Of a stretch of 64,000 bases of DNA, positions 45,619 to 54,951 are shown piece after piece. Each line of letters opens with the position of its first letter. Position 1 is the first letter of the stretch. A program made the position numbers and the translations under genes. The notes under the pieces were generated by a model. The model did no database searches and was not told where the DNA came from. It was given only the letters and a program-made list of their open reading frames with translations. This stretch comes from Puccinia triticina (lineage: Eukaryota; Basidiomycota; Pucciniomycetes; Pucciniales; Pucciniaceae), in assembly GCF_026914185.1 (NCBI RefSeq), contig NC_070575.1, positions 930,001-994,000 of the forward strand, given 5' to 3'.

Positions 45619-48600
45619 TTATTGTGTAAGAAGATGAGAAAGAGAAAAGAGAAAAGAGATGAATTGATTATTCCTTATTTGTTTTTTCCTGGAGTGGTAT
45701 TCCTTGACATGAGTTGCAGCAAACCTTCTGGCTAATTCTGTGCCATCCAATTCTTCCAAGATGTAAGATCCTCCTGGGTTTTGAGCTTTGATTCTGTAAG
45801 GGCCATTCCATTTATTTTCAAAGAGCTTGCCAAACTGAGAGTCCAAAGATTTATTATACACTACTACTAATTGACCTTTCTTTAGTGGCTGCCTTGATGT
45901 TTTCTTCTTGTTCCAATAGTCCACAGAGTTCTTCCTGGAATCCATAAGCTGCTGGTGTGCTTGCTGCAAGATGGTATCCCTGTTTTCAAGCTGCTGAGTC
46001 CTAGCCAATAGAAGATCCTGAGTTGATTCTACCTTTGACCAATCCACTCCAAAGAAGGTTTCCAATTCTAGGTCAATGGGTAAGATGGGGGGCTGTCCAA
46101 GAACTAGTTCATAAGGTGAGTATCCAGTTGATCTTTTGGTGGAAATTCTGTCTGCAAATAAAACCAAAGGTAAATAATTCCTCCATTTCTTGCCTTCCTT
46201 TCCACAGAGCTTGACCAAGGTATCCTTAATTGCCTGATGTCCTCTTTCTACCATACCATTTGCTTCAGGATAATAAGGGGTGGTGACTTTGATTTTGATT
46301 CCAGATTCCAGAAGGGATTTTTGAAATTGTTGTCCAAATTCAGAGCCTCCATCCACTGTGACTGACCAAGGGGCTCCATATCTGTAGATCCAGTTGTCCA
46401 AGAACCACTGAGAGATTTTCTTTGCTTGAATCTTTTCTAGTCCAACTGCTTCTACCCATCCAGAAAGGTCATCTCTTGCAATTACCAGGTATTTCCATTT
46501 GCCAGCTTTGATGTGAACTGTATCCAAACTGTCTCTTCCAAAGATGGTTGCTGCTCCTGTAGGTTTCTTGGGTTCCATTGGCAATTTTGAACTCCTCTTC
46601 TGGCAAGCTTCACAAGACTGGACCCACTTGGTAACACCTCTCTTGAGACCTGGCCACCAAAATCTGAGTTTAATTCTTCTGTAGGTTTCAGCAATACCTC
46701 TGTGGCCTAAGGATTCATGAAGGGAATTGAGGATGGAATTCTGAGCTGAAGGAGAGGTGACTACTATCTGAGAGAATGGTTTGTTGATCCTGTGCAAGAC
46801 TCCATTGGAAAGGAAAAAGTTGGCTGATTTGTGCAAAATTTGCTTGAATTCCAGGCTGCTGCATCCTGGAGGTTTGTTCATGGTTGAAAGGTATTCCTGG
46901 AGGTGCTTCCAAATTCCTTGCTGCAAGTTACTTACCCCCTCCCCCAACTTAGCTGATGTCCCCAGAAGCAGGCCAAAAGAAGAATGTTTAGTTCCAAATC
47001 CAGGGTGAGGTTTGATCCAGGTTTCATCTTCATCAAAGCTAGGACAGTCATCTTCATCAGAATCAGGGGGTCTTCTTGAAAGTCCATCAGGTAAGGTGAA
47101 AGTTTTTCCAGGAGTGTGAACAAGGTCATAGGAGAATAACTGAATAAATCCAATCCATCTGTTCATAGGGGCATTGGGAAGTGAAGGGTTGTTGATCATT
47201 CCAATAAGGCACTGGGCATCCACTCTGAGTTGAAAATGTTGGCCCCACAGTTTGGTTTGAAGTTTCTTGAGGATCTTGGCAACACCACAGAGTTCTAATT
47301 TGGATTGTGAGTACTTTGATTCCCTGGGTGAAAAGACTACTGACTCATATAACACAGGCCTATCCAATCCATCAGAATCCTGTTGAGTAAGAACAGCACC
47401 TGCAGCAATAACACTGGAGTCCACTGAGAGTTTGATTAAGCCAGCATCAGGTCCATAGTCCAATTTCTTCAGGGTGATATCAGTTCCAACAATCCTTTTA
47501 AGGTCCTCAAAGGCATCCTGGCAATCTTCAGTCCAATCCCAAGAGGAGTCCTTCCTGGTGAGTCTTCTGAGTGGAGCAGTAATGGTTGAGTAATTTTTAA
47601 TGAACATTCTAACATATACACAGATACCTAGGAATCCTCTGACATCTGAAGGAGTGGTGGGAGTTGGCCAGGTTTCAATTTTGTTGAGCTTCTTGATGGA
47701 TATCCTTCTGCCTTCCTTACAAACCACATGGCCTACCAGATCCAGAGCAGGTACACAGCAAGCAAATTTCTTCCCAGAGATGGTGAGTCCAGCTTCTTCA
47801 ATCCTGAAAAGAATCCTTTCCAGAGTAATGGCATATTCATAGATAAATCTTCTGATCTGGGGGTTGTCCTTTAGAGTTTCTTCATTGTAGTCAGAGGTTG
47901 GTCCTTTTATACCTCCATCATCCACAAAGATTCCCATATGTTGAGGTAATTCATCCTGTAGTATCCACATCATTTGGGCCTGGTAAACTGCAACTGAATT
48001 GGTGGCTCCTTGGGGTAATCTGGTAAGTTGAAATCTTCCAAGGGGTGTTTCAAAGGTGGTCAAAGGTCTGGATTCTGGAGCTAATTCTCTTTCATCATAT
48101 CCTCCCATAATATCACCTAGTCCATAGCAAGCCCTTCCAGTGAATGATTCAATGAGTTCCTCTGTCTTTGGTGGTAGTCCAGCGTCCTTAATGGTGACTT
48201 TGTTGAGTTTCTGAAGGTCATGTACAATTCTGAGCTTACCATCCTGCTTCTTTACACAAAATATAGGGCTGGAATAACTGGAAAAGGATTGTTCATAGAG
48301 GCCAGTGCTGAGTCTTTCCCTTACCAATTCTATAACCTGGTCTTTGATGGGTGCAGGGATTGGAATTGGTTTCTGTTGCCAAGGTTCATGGGGAATGACT
48401 GGAATAATATAAGGCTGTCCATAGGTGTGTTTAAGAAGGCCTCTTTCTGTTTCTACAAAAGCCAAAGCACCTTGTCTAATCACAATTACCCATACCAGTA
48501 GGAGATATTCTTGAGGAGAAAGCCATCCAGGAGGTCCAAAATTGATGAGGTCCAGCCTTTCTTGAGTAATCTTGGAGGTAGGAGTGAATGGTGGAGGAAA

Positions 48601-48855
48601 AGGGCTTAAAGGAGTGAGGTAAGGATCTCTTGAGAGTGGTGGCCTTGACAATGGGGGGTTGAGAGATAATGGCATTGGTTGGTTTACTGGTTTTATTTTT
48701 TTTAGAGTTGATTTATATTTTGCTGAATGAGTGACTACAGTTTGTTGCTTTTGGTTGTTTTCCAGGGTTGCAGTTGTAAGAGAGGGGAACTGAAAACCTG
48801 GTCTCAATCTAAAAAATTTAACAGTCCAGAATTGGAAGGTATGCTGGTTTCCCAC
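45619..48855 (-). CDS. Gypsy Pol: RT, RNase H, integrase
   Basis: 1,078 codons open. Reverse transcriptase: VKKQDGKLRIVHDLQKLN, LTRLPQGATNS and FVDDGG (about residue 310, the Y/FxDD box). RNase H: LSVDSSVIAAGAVL and SKLELCGVAKIL. Integrase: zinc-binding HESLGHRG...CEACQKRS (about 715-760), core with D in VIARDDLSGW, VDGGSEFG and EANGMVERGH. RT-RH-INT order defines Ty3/gypsy. The frame is -1 relative to Gag, and the two overlap by 52 bp (48804-48855). There is no credible own start before the RT: the first pol-frame residues only exist through the overlap. Expression by ribosomal frameshifting is therefore likely. All catalytic residues checked are present and there is no internal stop. Confidence 0.95.
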   Translation of the reverse strand: MGNQHTFQFWTVKFFRLRPGFQFPSLTTATLENNQKQQTVVTHSAKYKSTLKKIKPVNQPMPLSLNPPLSRPPLSRDPYLTPLSPFPPPFTPTSKITQERLDLINFGPPGWLSPQEYLLLVWVIVIRQGALAFVETERGLLKHTYGQPYIIPVIPHEPWQQKPIPIPAPIKDQVIELVRERLSTGLYEQSFSSYSSPIFCVKKQDGKLRIVHDLQKLNKVTIKDAGLPPKTEELIESFTGRACYGLGDIMGGYDERELAPESRPLTTFETPLGRFQLTRLPQGATNSVAVYQAQMMWILQDELPQHMGIFVDDGGIKGPTSDYNEETLKDNPQIRRFIYEYAITLERILFRIEEAGLTISGKKFACCVPALDLVGHVVCKEGRRISIKKLNKIETWPTPTTPSDVRGFLGICVYVRMFIKNYSTITAPLRRLTRKDSSWDWTEDCQDAFEDLKRIVGTDITLKKLDYGPDAGLIKLSVDSSVIAAGAVLTQQDSDGLDRPVLYESVVFSPRESKYSQSKLELCGVAKILKKLQTKLWGQHFQLRVDAQCLIGMINNPSLPNAPMNRWIGFIQLFSYDLVHTPGKTFTLPDGLSRRPPDSDEDDCPSFDEDETWIKPHPGFGTKHSSFGLLLGTSAKLGEGVSNLQQGIWKHLQEYLSTMNKPPGCSSLEFKQILHKSANFFLSNGVLHRINKPFSQIVVTSPSAQNSILNSLHESLGHRGIAETYRRIKLRFWWPGLKRGVTKWVQSCEACQKRSSKLPMEPKKPTGAATIFGRDSLDTVHIKAGKWKYLVIARDDLSGWVEAVGLEKIQAKKISQWFLDNWIYRYGAPWSVTVDGGSEFGQQFQKSLLESGIKIKVTTPYYPEANGMVERGHQAIKDTLVKLCGKEGKKWRNYLPLVLFADRISTKRSTGYSPYELVLGQPPILPIDLELETFFGVDWSKVESTQDLLLARTQQLENRDTILQQAHQQLMDSRKNSVDYWNKKKTSRQPLKKGQLVVVYNKSLDSQFGKLFENKWNGPYRIKAQNPGGSYILEELDGTELARRFAATHVKEYHSRKKQIRNNQFISFLFSLSHLLTQ

Positions 48856-51248
48856 TTCTGATTACTGGGGAGTATGATTGGAACCAAAAAAGTCTGACCA
48901 GCTGAATCCATGATTGAAAGTGCTTCTCCTCTGGCTCCATTGTAGTTGATGTTAGCTGAGACATCCATTAAGAAAGGCTTTCCAATAATCATCTGAACTG
49001 GTCCTTTGGCTACCCAGAAATGAACTGTCCTGACTACTTTCCCAATGGTTACCTCCACATCTTCAGCAATTCCAGGTATATCAGTAAGGTGGCCTCCAAT
49101 TCCTTTGAGCTTCATAGATTTAGCAGTGAGTACCAATCCAAGTTTATGTGCAAGAGTTTTAGGAATAATGTTGACCATAGAACCAGTATCCAAGAGTGCT
49201 TGATGTTTCTCTCCTCCAATAGTGATGGTGATGTATCCAAGGGGGCAGGAGTAGTGAGTAGTGGGTTGCTCCTGTGCTGGTTCTTCTCCATCCTCCATGT
49301 CTGTGAAGTTTGCTGATTTGACACCATCCAATGGGACCCTTCTGTTGGTTATCTTCTTCCTAATACAGTCAGGAACTCCTGGTGATATAGCAAAGATTTC
49401 TCCAAAAGCCAACTCCATCTTTCCTGCAGTCAACATCCTACTAGCCACTTCCTCTTCAATTCCTGGGTACTCCTTGGCCAAAGTCTTCTCCAAATAGGTT
49501 TTCTTAATTGGTTTGTCCTTAGGTGCAGTAGTTGAATCCTTGTCCTTATCCTGGAATCTGACTTGAGGGGAGCCTTTTGAAGTAGGGGATTTGGAAGCAC
49601 TAGGAGTAGGGGGCTGTGTCATGTGAAGTAAGTCCTCTGTATCCATGTCCATTAGGTCCTGTTTCTCCTTCCTGATCCTTTTGTCTGCCTTGACTGATTC
49701 CTCTTCATCCTGATCCTTAGAGTTGTTTCTAGTCCTCTTTCCAAGGTCTGCTTCATAACTATGGGCTTGATAATAGACTGGGTCCTCCTCTAGTTGGCCA
49801 AAAGAAGATGTGAGCTTAGTTTTAGAGTACTCTTCCACTGGGGTTCTGATTGGTCTGCTTGGAATCCAGGGAATAACTGATTTGTCTGGAAGTCTGTAAT
49901 CTCTTCCATCCTTGATAACAGCACCACTAGACATGTCCTGGGCAAGTTGAGAGCAGCTGTTGGTTCCATGGGTTTCCTGATGACAATAATAGCATTTGAA
50001 TGGCCAGGTCCTAGCAGGTTTGTCCATGTGGGGAGGTAGTCCTTTGCCAGCAGTGAGAGATGCAAGTTGTTTGGTAAGGAGTTCCACTTGTTTGTCCAGA
50101 GAAGTAGAAGCAGTAGGAGCAGTTCCCTGAGTAGCAGGTGTGGGTTTGGAGATCCTAGGTGAGTTGTCCAAAGTGAATTTCTCTTCTGCCCTCCATTCAG
50201 TCCTTCTGTTGACCACTGATCTTGAGTAAACTTCCTGGTGAATATAGGTAAGAAGAGTTTCAGTGTCTGGCAAGATATCACCTCCATCCTTTGAGGCTAG
50301 CATTTGATTGTCCCTCATCAAGCTCCTAGTCACTCTTTGATCCAGATCCTTGTGAAGAGTTTCCAAAAGTAGGTGTCTGAATTCCTCCAGGCTAGTACTG
50401 TACCCCATCCTTACCAAGTAGTGAGTGATGGTTTCAAACTTGTTTCTGAATGTGTTGAAGGTTTCCAAGGTGCTGATTCCTCCATCCTGGGCAGATTTGT
50501 AGACTAGTTTCCTGAGATCCTCCCTGGTATATCTGACCAATGGCTGAGAAGTTCCAAACCTGGTGAGTAGCTGTTTCTTCAGGGTTTCCCAATCCAAGTT
50601 TTCATGGCCTGACATGTCTTCCACTTCATCCTTAAGGTCCAACCCTTTGATAAAAGCAATGATTTGTCCAGCCAGTTCTTTAGAGTTAGCACCATCATCT
50701 CTTCCAGCACTTTCATACCTTCTAATAAACTTCTCCACAGGCATGTTGGTTCCATCAAAGAAGAGCTCTTTGTCCATGGGTTTGATCTTAACTCCTCTGC
50801 TGACTGGATCCTGGTACCTTGGCATGGCTGGTTCTCTGTTCAAGAAGTGGGTGTTGGACCTGGTAGAGTGAGTTGAGTGATCCCTTTGGCACTGGAATCT
50901 GGAAAAGCGGGGTGGTGGAACATTTAAATCCTCTGAATCATCTGATGGCTGATTGGTATCCCTGTATCCTGTGAATCTAGGAGCACTGGAAGTCTGAGGT
51001 CTAGGAGGAGGTCTGCAAGAACTGGAGTTGGCCTGTGGAATAGAAGAACCCTGTGGATCTGGAGCATTGGAAGGAGCCTGAGGACCTGGACCAGTAGAAG
51101 AAGATTGGTGACCTGGACCATTGGGAGGAACCTGAGTCTGACCAGTGTTGGAAGTGGTGGAGTCCTGAACTGTAGCATTACTGGAAGGATCCACTGGAGG
51201 GTAAAGACTGGGGGCAACATTGGCGTTGGGAGATCCTTGGGCAGACAT
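48804..51248 (-). CDS. Gypsy Gag with C-terminal protease
   Basis: 814 residues from the ATG at 51248 (MSAQGSPNAN). The first 130 residues are a Pro/Ser/Gln-rich leader. A retrotransposon Gag capsid-like region follows (FIRRYESAGRDDGANSKEL, WETLKKQLLTRFG). A CCHC zinc knuckle, CYYCHQETHGTNSC, lies at about residue 420. An acidic/basic linker includes KRIRKEKQDLMDMDTEDLL. The retropepsin ALLDTGSMVNIIPK lies at about residue 685. Having the protease at the end of Gag rather than the start of Pol is less usual for gypsy elements and makes the shift to Pol the step that adds RT and integrase. The stop codon (48804-48806) comes two codons after the slippery sequence. Confidence 0.94.
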   Translation of the reverse strand: MSAQGSPNANVAPSLYPPVDPSSNATVQDSTTSNTGQTQVPPNGPGHQSSSTGPGPQAPSNAPDPQGSSIPQANSSSCRPPPRPQTSSAPRFTGYRDTNQPSDDSEDLNVPPPRFSRFQCQRDHSTHSTRSNTHFLNREPAMPRYQDPVSRGVKIKPMDKELFFDGTNMPVEKFIRRYESAGRDDGANSKELAGQIIAFIKGLDLKDEVEDMSGHENLDWETLKKQLLTRFGTSQPLVRYTREDLRKLVYKSAQDGGISTLETFNTFRNKFETITHYLVRMGYSTSLEEFRHLLLETLHKDLDQRVTRSLMRDNQMLASKDGGDILPDTETLLTYIHQEVYSRSVVNRRTEWRAEEKFTLDNSPRISKPTPATQGTAPTASTSLDKQVELLTKQLASLTAGKGLPPHMDKPARTWPFKCYYCHQETHGTNSCSQLAQDMSSGAVIKDGRDYRLPDKSVIPWIPSRPIRTPVEEYSKTKLTSSFGQLEEDPVYYQAHSYEADLGKRTRNNSKDQDEEESVKADKRIRKEKQDLMDMDTEDLLHMTQPPTPSASKSPTSKGSPQVRFQDKDKDSTTAPKDKPIKKTYLEKTLAKEYPGIEEEVASRMLTAGKMELAFGEIFAISPGVPDCIRKKITNRRVPLDGVKSANFTDMEDGEEPAQEQPTTHYSCPLGYITITIGGEKHQALLDTGSMVNIIPKTLAHKLGLVLTAKSMKLKGIGGHLTDIPGIAEDVEVTIGKVVRTVHFWVAKGPVQMIIGKPFLMDVSANINYNGARGEALSIMDSAGQTFLVPIILPSNQKWETSIPSNSGLLNFLD
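48810..48816 (-). promoter_or_regulatory. Candidate -1 frameshift site, T TTT TTA
   Basis: On the coding strand Gag reads AAT TTT TTA GAT TGA. The heptamer T TTT TTA therefore sits exactly as X XXY YYZ in the Gag frame, and a -1 slip leads into the open pol frame (AGA TTG AGA CCA). U UUU UUA is one of the best-known slippery heptamers. A downstream stimulatory structure was not assessed. Confidence 0.75.
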
Positions 51249-51462
51249 GATTGAAACAGGTAAGTTGAATCTGAATCTGAAGATTGATAATGAAGGTGCT
51301 GATAGTGTTACTGTTGGTTGAAGTTGATTCTAAAAGCAGGGAGTTGATTTGTAAAGAGAGGAGTATGAGGAGTGTAGGTGAAGTAGTATGTAGCTGATGG
51401 TAAAAGTGTTACTAGAGCTGAAGATATCTGAAGTATAGAAAGGCCACTGTTGGGACACCACT

Positions 51463-52458
51463 TGTGGAACTACTCAAAGGGGAGAATAGAGCTTGGAAGG
51501 TAAATGGATAGCAACACTAGTACTAATGTAAGCTATGCAAGGGTGCTGATGAGGCTGCCTTCCTGACTAATGCTGAGGGGATGAGAGTAACACTAAGAAA
51601 AAGAAAGAAAAGGTGTGGCTGATTTCTACTTGATCTTAGGAGCTAGTACTATGAGCTTTAACTACTGACTACTGAGGGTAAGAGAGTTGGAGGAGGGATG
51701 AGAGTGGGGGATGCAATGGCAAGGTTCAATAGCAATGGGTTCAGGAGCAACTGCACTGATATTTAATGGGTGATAAGTAATTTCTAACTTATAATTTCTG
51801 TATATAGAATTCTGCCTATAGTTCTCTCATGAGGTACAAGTGAAGGGGGAAAGACAGTTCTTATAGTAAGGAGGGATGAGCACAGACAATGAAAAGTTCT
51901 GGCTATGGGAATGAAGGTTGTACAAATGAGGAAAAGTGATGTGAACATAGTAACAGTATGTAATGATGAGCAATGCTGAAAAGGGAATGCTGGTTATGGA
52001 AATAAAAGAATGTACTAATGGGGAAAATTGATGAGAACATAGTAACTACTTGTAATGATGAGCACTACTGAAAGAGGTAAGCACAGATCTAATGATGTAA
52101 TATGTACAATAGGCATAGTACATAATGAGAAATGTATGTAAAGGGTTTAGTATGTGAGAATAAATCTGTAAAAAGAATGTAATGAAATGATTCAAGTAAA
52201 TTACTAATGAAATGAGTAATGTAACTAATGAAGACTGTAGGGTTTCTGTAAGTCTTATAGCCTCTATAACTATTGAACCATTGAAGATAAGAGTATACTA
52301 TGTATGAGTGACTATATGTAAAATTTGATGTATAATCTGAATATGCAATAATAATGAGGTATTTGTGAAGGGTTATGGAGAAATGGGCAATGTAATGATG
52401 AATATATTGTAAAAGAAAGCAATAAAATACTACTTATGGTTTGGAATGGAGCACCACA
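51463..52458 (-). repeat. 5' LTR of gypsy element
   Basis: 996 bp, same length as its partner. Four differences were seen by eye (two transitions, two transversions). It is followed on the plus strand by the rest of the foldback element and the 5' part of the split tRNA-like gene. Confidence 0.95.
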
Positions 52459-52474
52459 CTGTTTGCGGGCAGTG

Positions 52475-52488
52475 TGAGCTAAACACAC
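52475..52488 (-). pseudogene. tRNA-like gene, 5' part
   Basis: Minus strand GTGTGTTTAGCTCA: the 5' acceptor strand (GTGTGTT) and the start of the A box. It pairs with the acceptor strand at 40537-40543. See the 3' part at 40536-40599. Confidence 0.65.
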
Positions 52489-53355
52489 ATTGGTCTTACA
52501 GGTAACTGTTGGATGATACAATGATAAGGCTCAGCCACACATATTGGGCATGAAGCACATATTCCATCAATTCCAACAAGGGCGGCTGTCGTCTCATCTT
52601 CCGACGGCGGGCCCACGAAAGGGCAGCTGTCGGCTCACCTTCTGACAGCGGCCGCACAAAACAGGTGGGTGTTGGCTGGTCATTGAGCTTGCCCATCAAA
52701 AAGTTTGCTCATCGGGACCCAAACGTCAGCCACGACCCTCGGCCAGGCCATAACACCACCACTAACCGCTACGGCACGTCGCATTGTACCAACCTCCCCT
52801 GTTTGTTGTATATAGACAGCAACGCATGTATTCCTGTAAAGTTTGGAGGCTTTTCTTCTTGACATGTTCGTTTGTTTTACTTTTTTTTCTTTGTAAAATT
52901 TTGAACTGTGTAGCCTCTTTCTTACAGCGAAAGAGACACATCCAGGTGACTTGATAAAAAAAATAAAAAAATAAGAAGCCCGACCGATTGTTTAGCTAAC
53001 CCGGACGGCAAGCCGATCATGACTGAGGCTCGACACAGGTCCAACCAGCTGGCGGCGTTGGCTTGCTCAATGAGACAAGCCTTTGTCCTGTTGGACTTGG
53101 ATTTGACAGGTGATCAAGCTGACAGAGCCAATCAGGCATGTCCAACCTGATGACACCGTGCTCGCCAGGGCTGGATGGGGTTGGCTGGGCAATCCATGAC
53201 CCCTGATCGACCCATGTGACATGCCGACACAATGTGTCGGCGGTGTTGGCTTGACATGTGGGTCGGATGGGTCAGACCCACGTAGTTCTGACCCATTGCC
53301 GGTGTCGAAGCGTCTCCGTTGTGAAAAGCAGGGAGGAGAGGTCATGCCAGACCTG
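52489..53355. other. Repeat-rich spacer
   Basis: Two GC-rich units with ATCTTCCGACGGCGGGCC lie at 52580-52650 and match those at 40.4-40.5 kb. Short imperfect palindromes around CCGACACAATGTGTCGG lie at about 53225. No gene is seen. Confidence 0.4.
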
Positions 53356-53364
53356 TTCCTGACC

Positions 53365-54005
53365 CAAGCTTAACAAAGCCTCTCCGAGGAGGCGCGGAGC
53401 GTCTCCAAAGGAGAGGCTTACCTCTAAAGTCACACCGTTGGCCCTACAGACTCGAGAATTTCTGGCAAAAAACACATATTTTATTTTCAAAATGTTTTTA
53501 AAAATGTAGTTTTTATTTAAAAAAAAATCTGAGTAGACAGACTTGTAGCCTGCAATCTCAGCTTCCATTTTACAGTTTTTTACCTAGCTGACACACATAA
53601 TTACTAGCCCACTCCACCTACTGTGAAGTGGTTCTGGAGAGGTGATCCAGCGGTTTTTGAGCTCAAAATTTGAAATTCCCTGAGCCCGCGCGGGCTTGAA
53701 GGGGGGGATTGGGTACAGAAATCCACCATGTAACAACATTTACAGGACGTTTCTTTCAAGGGGGGATGGATACGGGGGAGTTTGAAGTGGGGGGAAATAA
53801 GCTAAGAAGCTTGCCATTCCAATGGTGCAAAGGGTGCGGGATGAATCAAGAGGAAACAGGGAGATATTGGGGAAAATGGGGGAGCGTAGGGTCCTCCCTG
53901 CCATTTGTCTCGATCCTGTAGGGCGAGACATGCGACTTTAGAGGCAAGTCCCTCCTTCGGAGGTCGCTACGCTCCCCCGAGGAGGGTACGCTTGTGTTAA
54001 GTTCG
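53365..54005. mobile_element. MULE-type MITE, copy 2 (641 bp)
   Basis: Same element as 36486-37182, in the same orientation, starting CAAGCTTAACAAAGCC. It is flanked by its own perfect 9 bp duplication TTCCTGACC (53356-53364 and 54006-54014). It has one copy of the segment that is doubled in copy 1. Copies in two sites with different, intact duplications show true transposition rather than segmental duplication. Confidence 0.93.
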
Positions 54006-54149
54006 TTCCTGACCCCGCAGCCGGGCCCACGCACTGATTCAAAATTTATCGAGCGGTGGTGTACTCCAATTGTGGAGTTTGCCCACCCCACGTCTCAACA
54101 ATACTATCCAATATACCATAAATGATCATGAAATTGAGATCCAAAACTA

Positions 54150-54429
54150 CAATCAACTCTGTCTTTCAAGTATGTTTACAAAGACTAGAAGAGTTTTTAA
54201 CCCTTCTCTAGATGAGATCATGAAGTTGAATTGTTTCCCGCATGCATTGACAGGCAAATCAATTTTGAAACAGCTGAGAACAATAAGGATTGCACTGAGA
54301 CTGAGAGAGGCAAAAGATGACACTGATAAAAGCAGGGTTCATACAGGAGCTACTGCTTGGTATTATATGGATGAAATACAGAAAGTGGCAAATGTTTTTG
54401 TGAAAGAAGTTGGAAAACATGTGAACTGA
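54150..54429 (+). CDS. Short unknown ORF or exon
   Basis: An open frame with the ATG near 54171 (MFTKTRRVFNPSLDE...), ending after EVGKHVN at 54429. It has a helical, Lys-rich composition (GKSILKQLRTIRIALRLREA). No family was recognised. It lies just right of a MITE and could be a piece of an older gene or transposon. Low support. Confidence 0.25.
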
Positions 54430-54601
54430 TGTGATGACATTGGCTGGGAAGAAAGCAGGTAGTAGGTTGAGTTTGGAGAGGTTGATTGACTGCTCACTCC
54501 AATTTCTCATCACCAATTGGCCTATCCTCAAATTTTAATCCTTTTGGTTCTCTCCCTATCTTAAAAGAGGTAATTTGTAATGTATTTTATCTCAGGATTT
54601 A

Positions 54602-54623
54602 TAATATATATATATATATATAT
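54602..54623. repeat. (TA)n microsatellite
   Basis: An alternating AT run of about 20 bp. Confidence 0.9.
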
Positions 54624-54951
54624 GTTAGACAAAACCTCTCAATAGTATGAATATAGATAGGTGAATATCAGAATGTACATCTAGTTCAGCTAAGTACACA
54701 AAACAGTCGTCCAAAGATGTGAATGATTTTGTGGGGAAGATTTCTAGATGTCTGTGTAAAAAACAACACTTGGAAGCTCTGGAAAGAAAAAGAAAAAACT
54801 AGATTAGGATACGAAATCAAGATGAATTCATAATGATGTATATGCACTAAGGGAAAAATGGTACTAAAAGGTTCAATTAATATGCTATGAGCTTCCAAGA
54901 AAGAGAAAAAAAAAAGGGAGTAAAAGATATTGCTCTCCTTCTGAATCTGGT

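Larger units (their letters stand above)
41719..52458 (-). mobile_element. Ty3/gypsy LTR retrotransposon, nearly intact
   Basis: 10,740 bp with two 996 bp LTRs that differ at only four positions by eye. Flanking 4 bp are CCGT (41715-41718) and CTGT (52459-52462), a duplication with one C-to-T change. Gag-protease and pol lie on the minus strand, so the right LTR is the 5' LTR. A polypurine tract (AGTTGGGGGAGGA, 42715-42728) abuts the 3' LTR. Next to the 5' LTR the coding strand reads AGTGGTGTCCCAACAG, the expected primer-binding place. Between pol and the 3' LTR there are 2.9 kb of extra sequence holding an antisense gene candidate. Confidence 0.96.
40600..52474. mobile_element. CACTG-ended foldback element (host of the gypsy insertion)
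   Basis: The outer ends are CACTGCCCGCAAACGGGTGA at 40600 and its inverse ending at 52474, with TGA flanking both (40597-40599 and 52475-52477). Without the gypsy element (41719-52458) it is about 1.13 kb. It is one large palindrome: outer arms (GACGAAATCC, CAGCTGAGCTCTCAGCT) and a centre of alternating, mutually inverted units such as GATGACCGGTCAAACCGG and CCATCAAGAGGGGAACACA, with an axis near 41140. CACTG tips and a 3 bp duplication point to the CACTA/CMC group. No protein is encoded. Confidence 0.8.
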
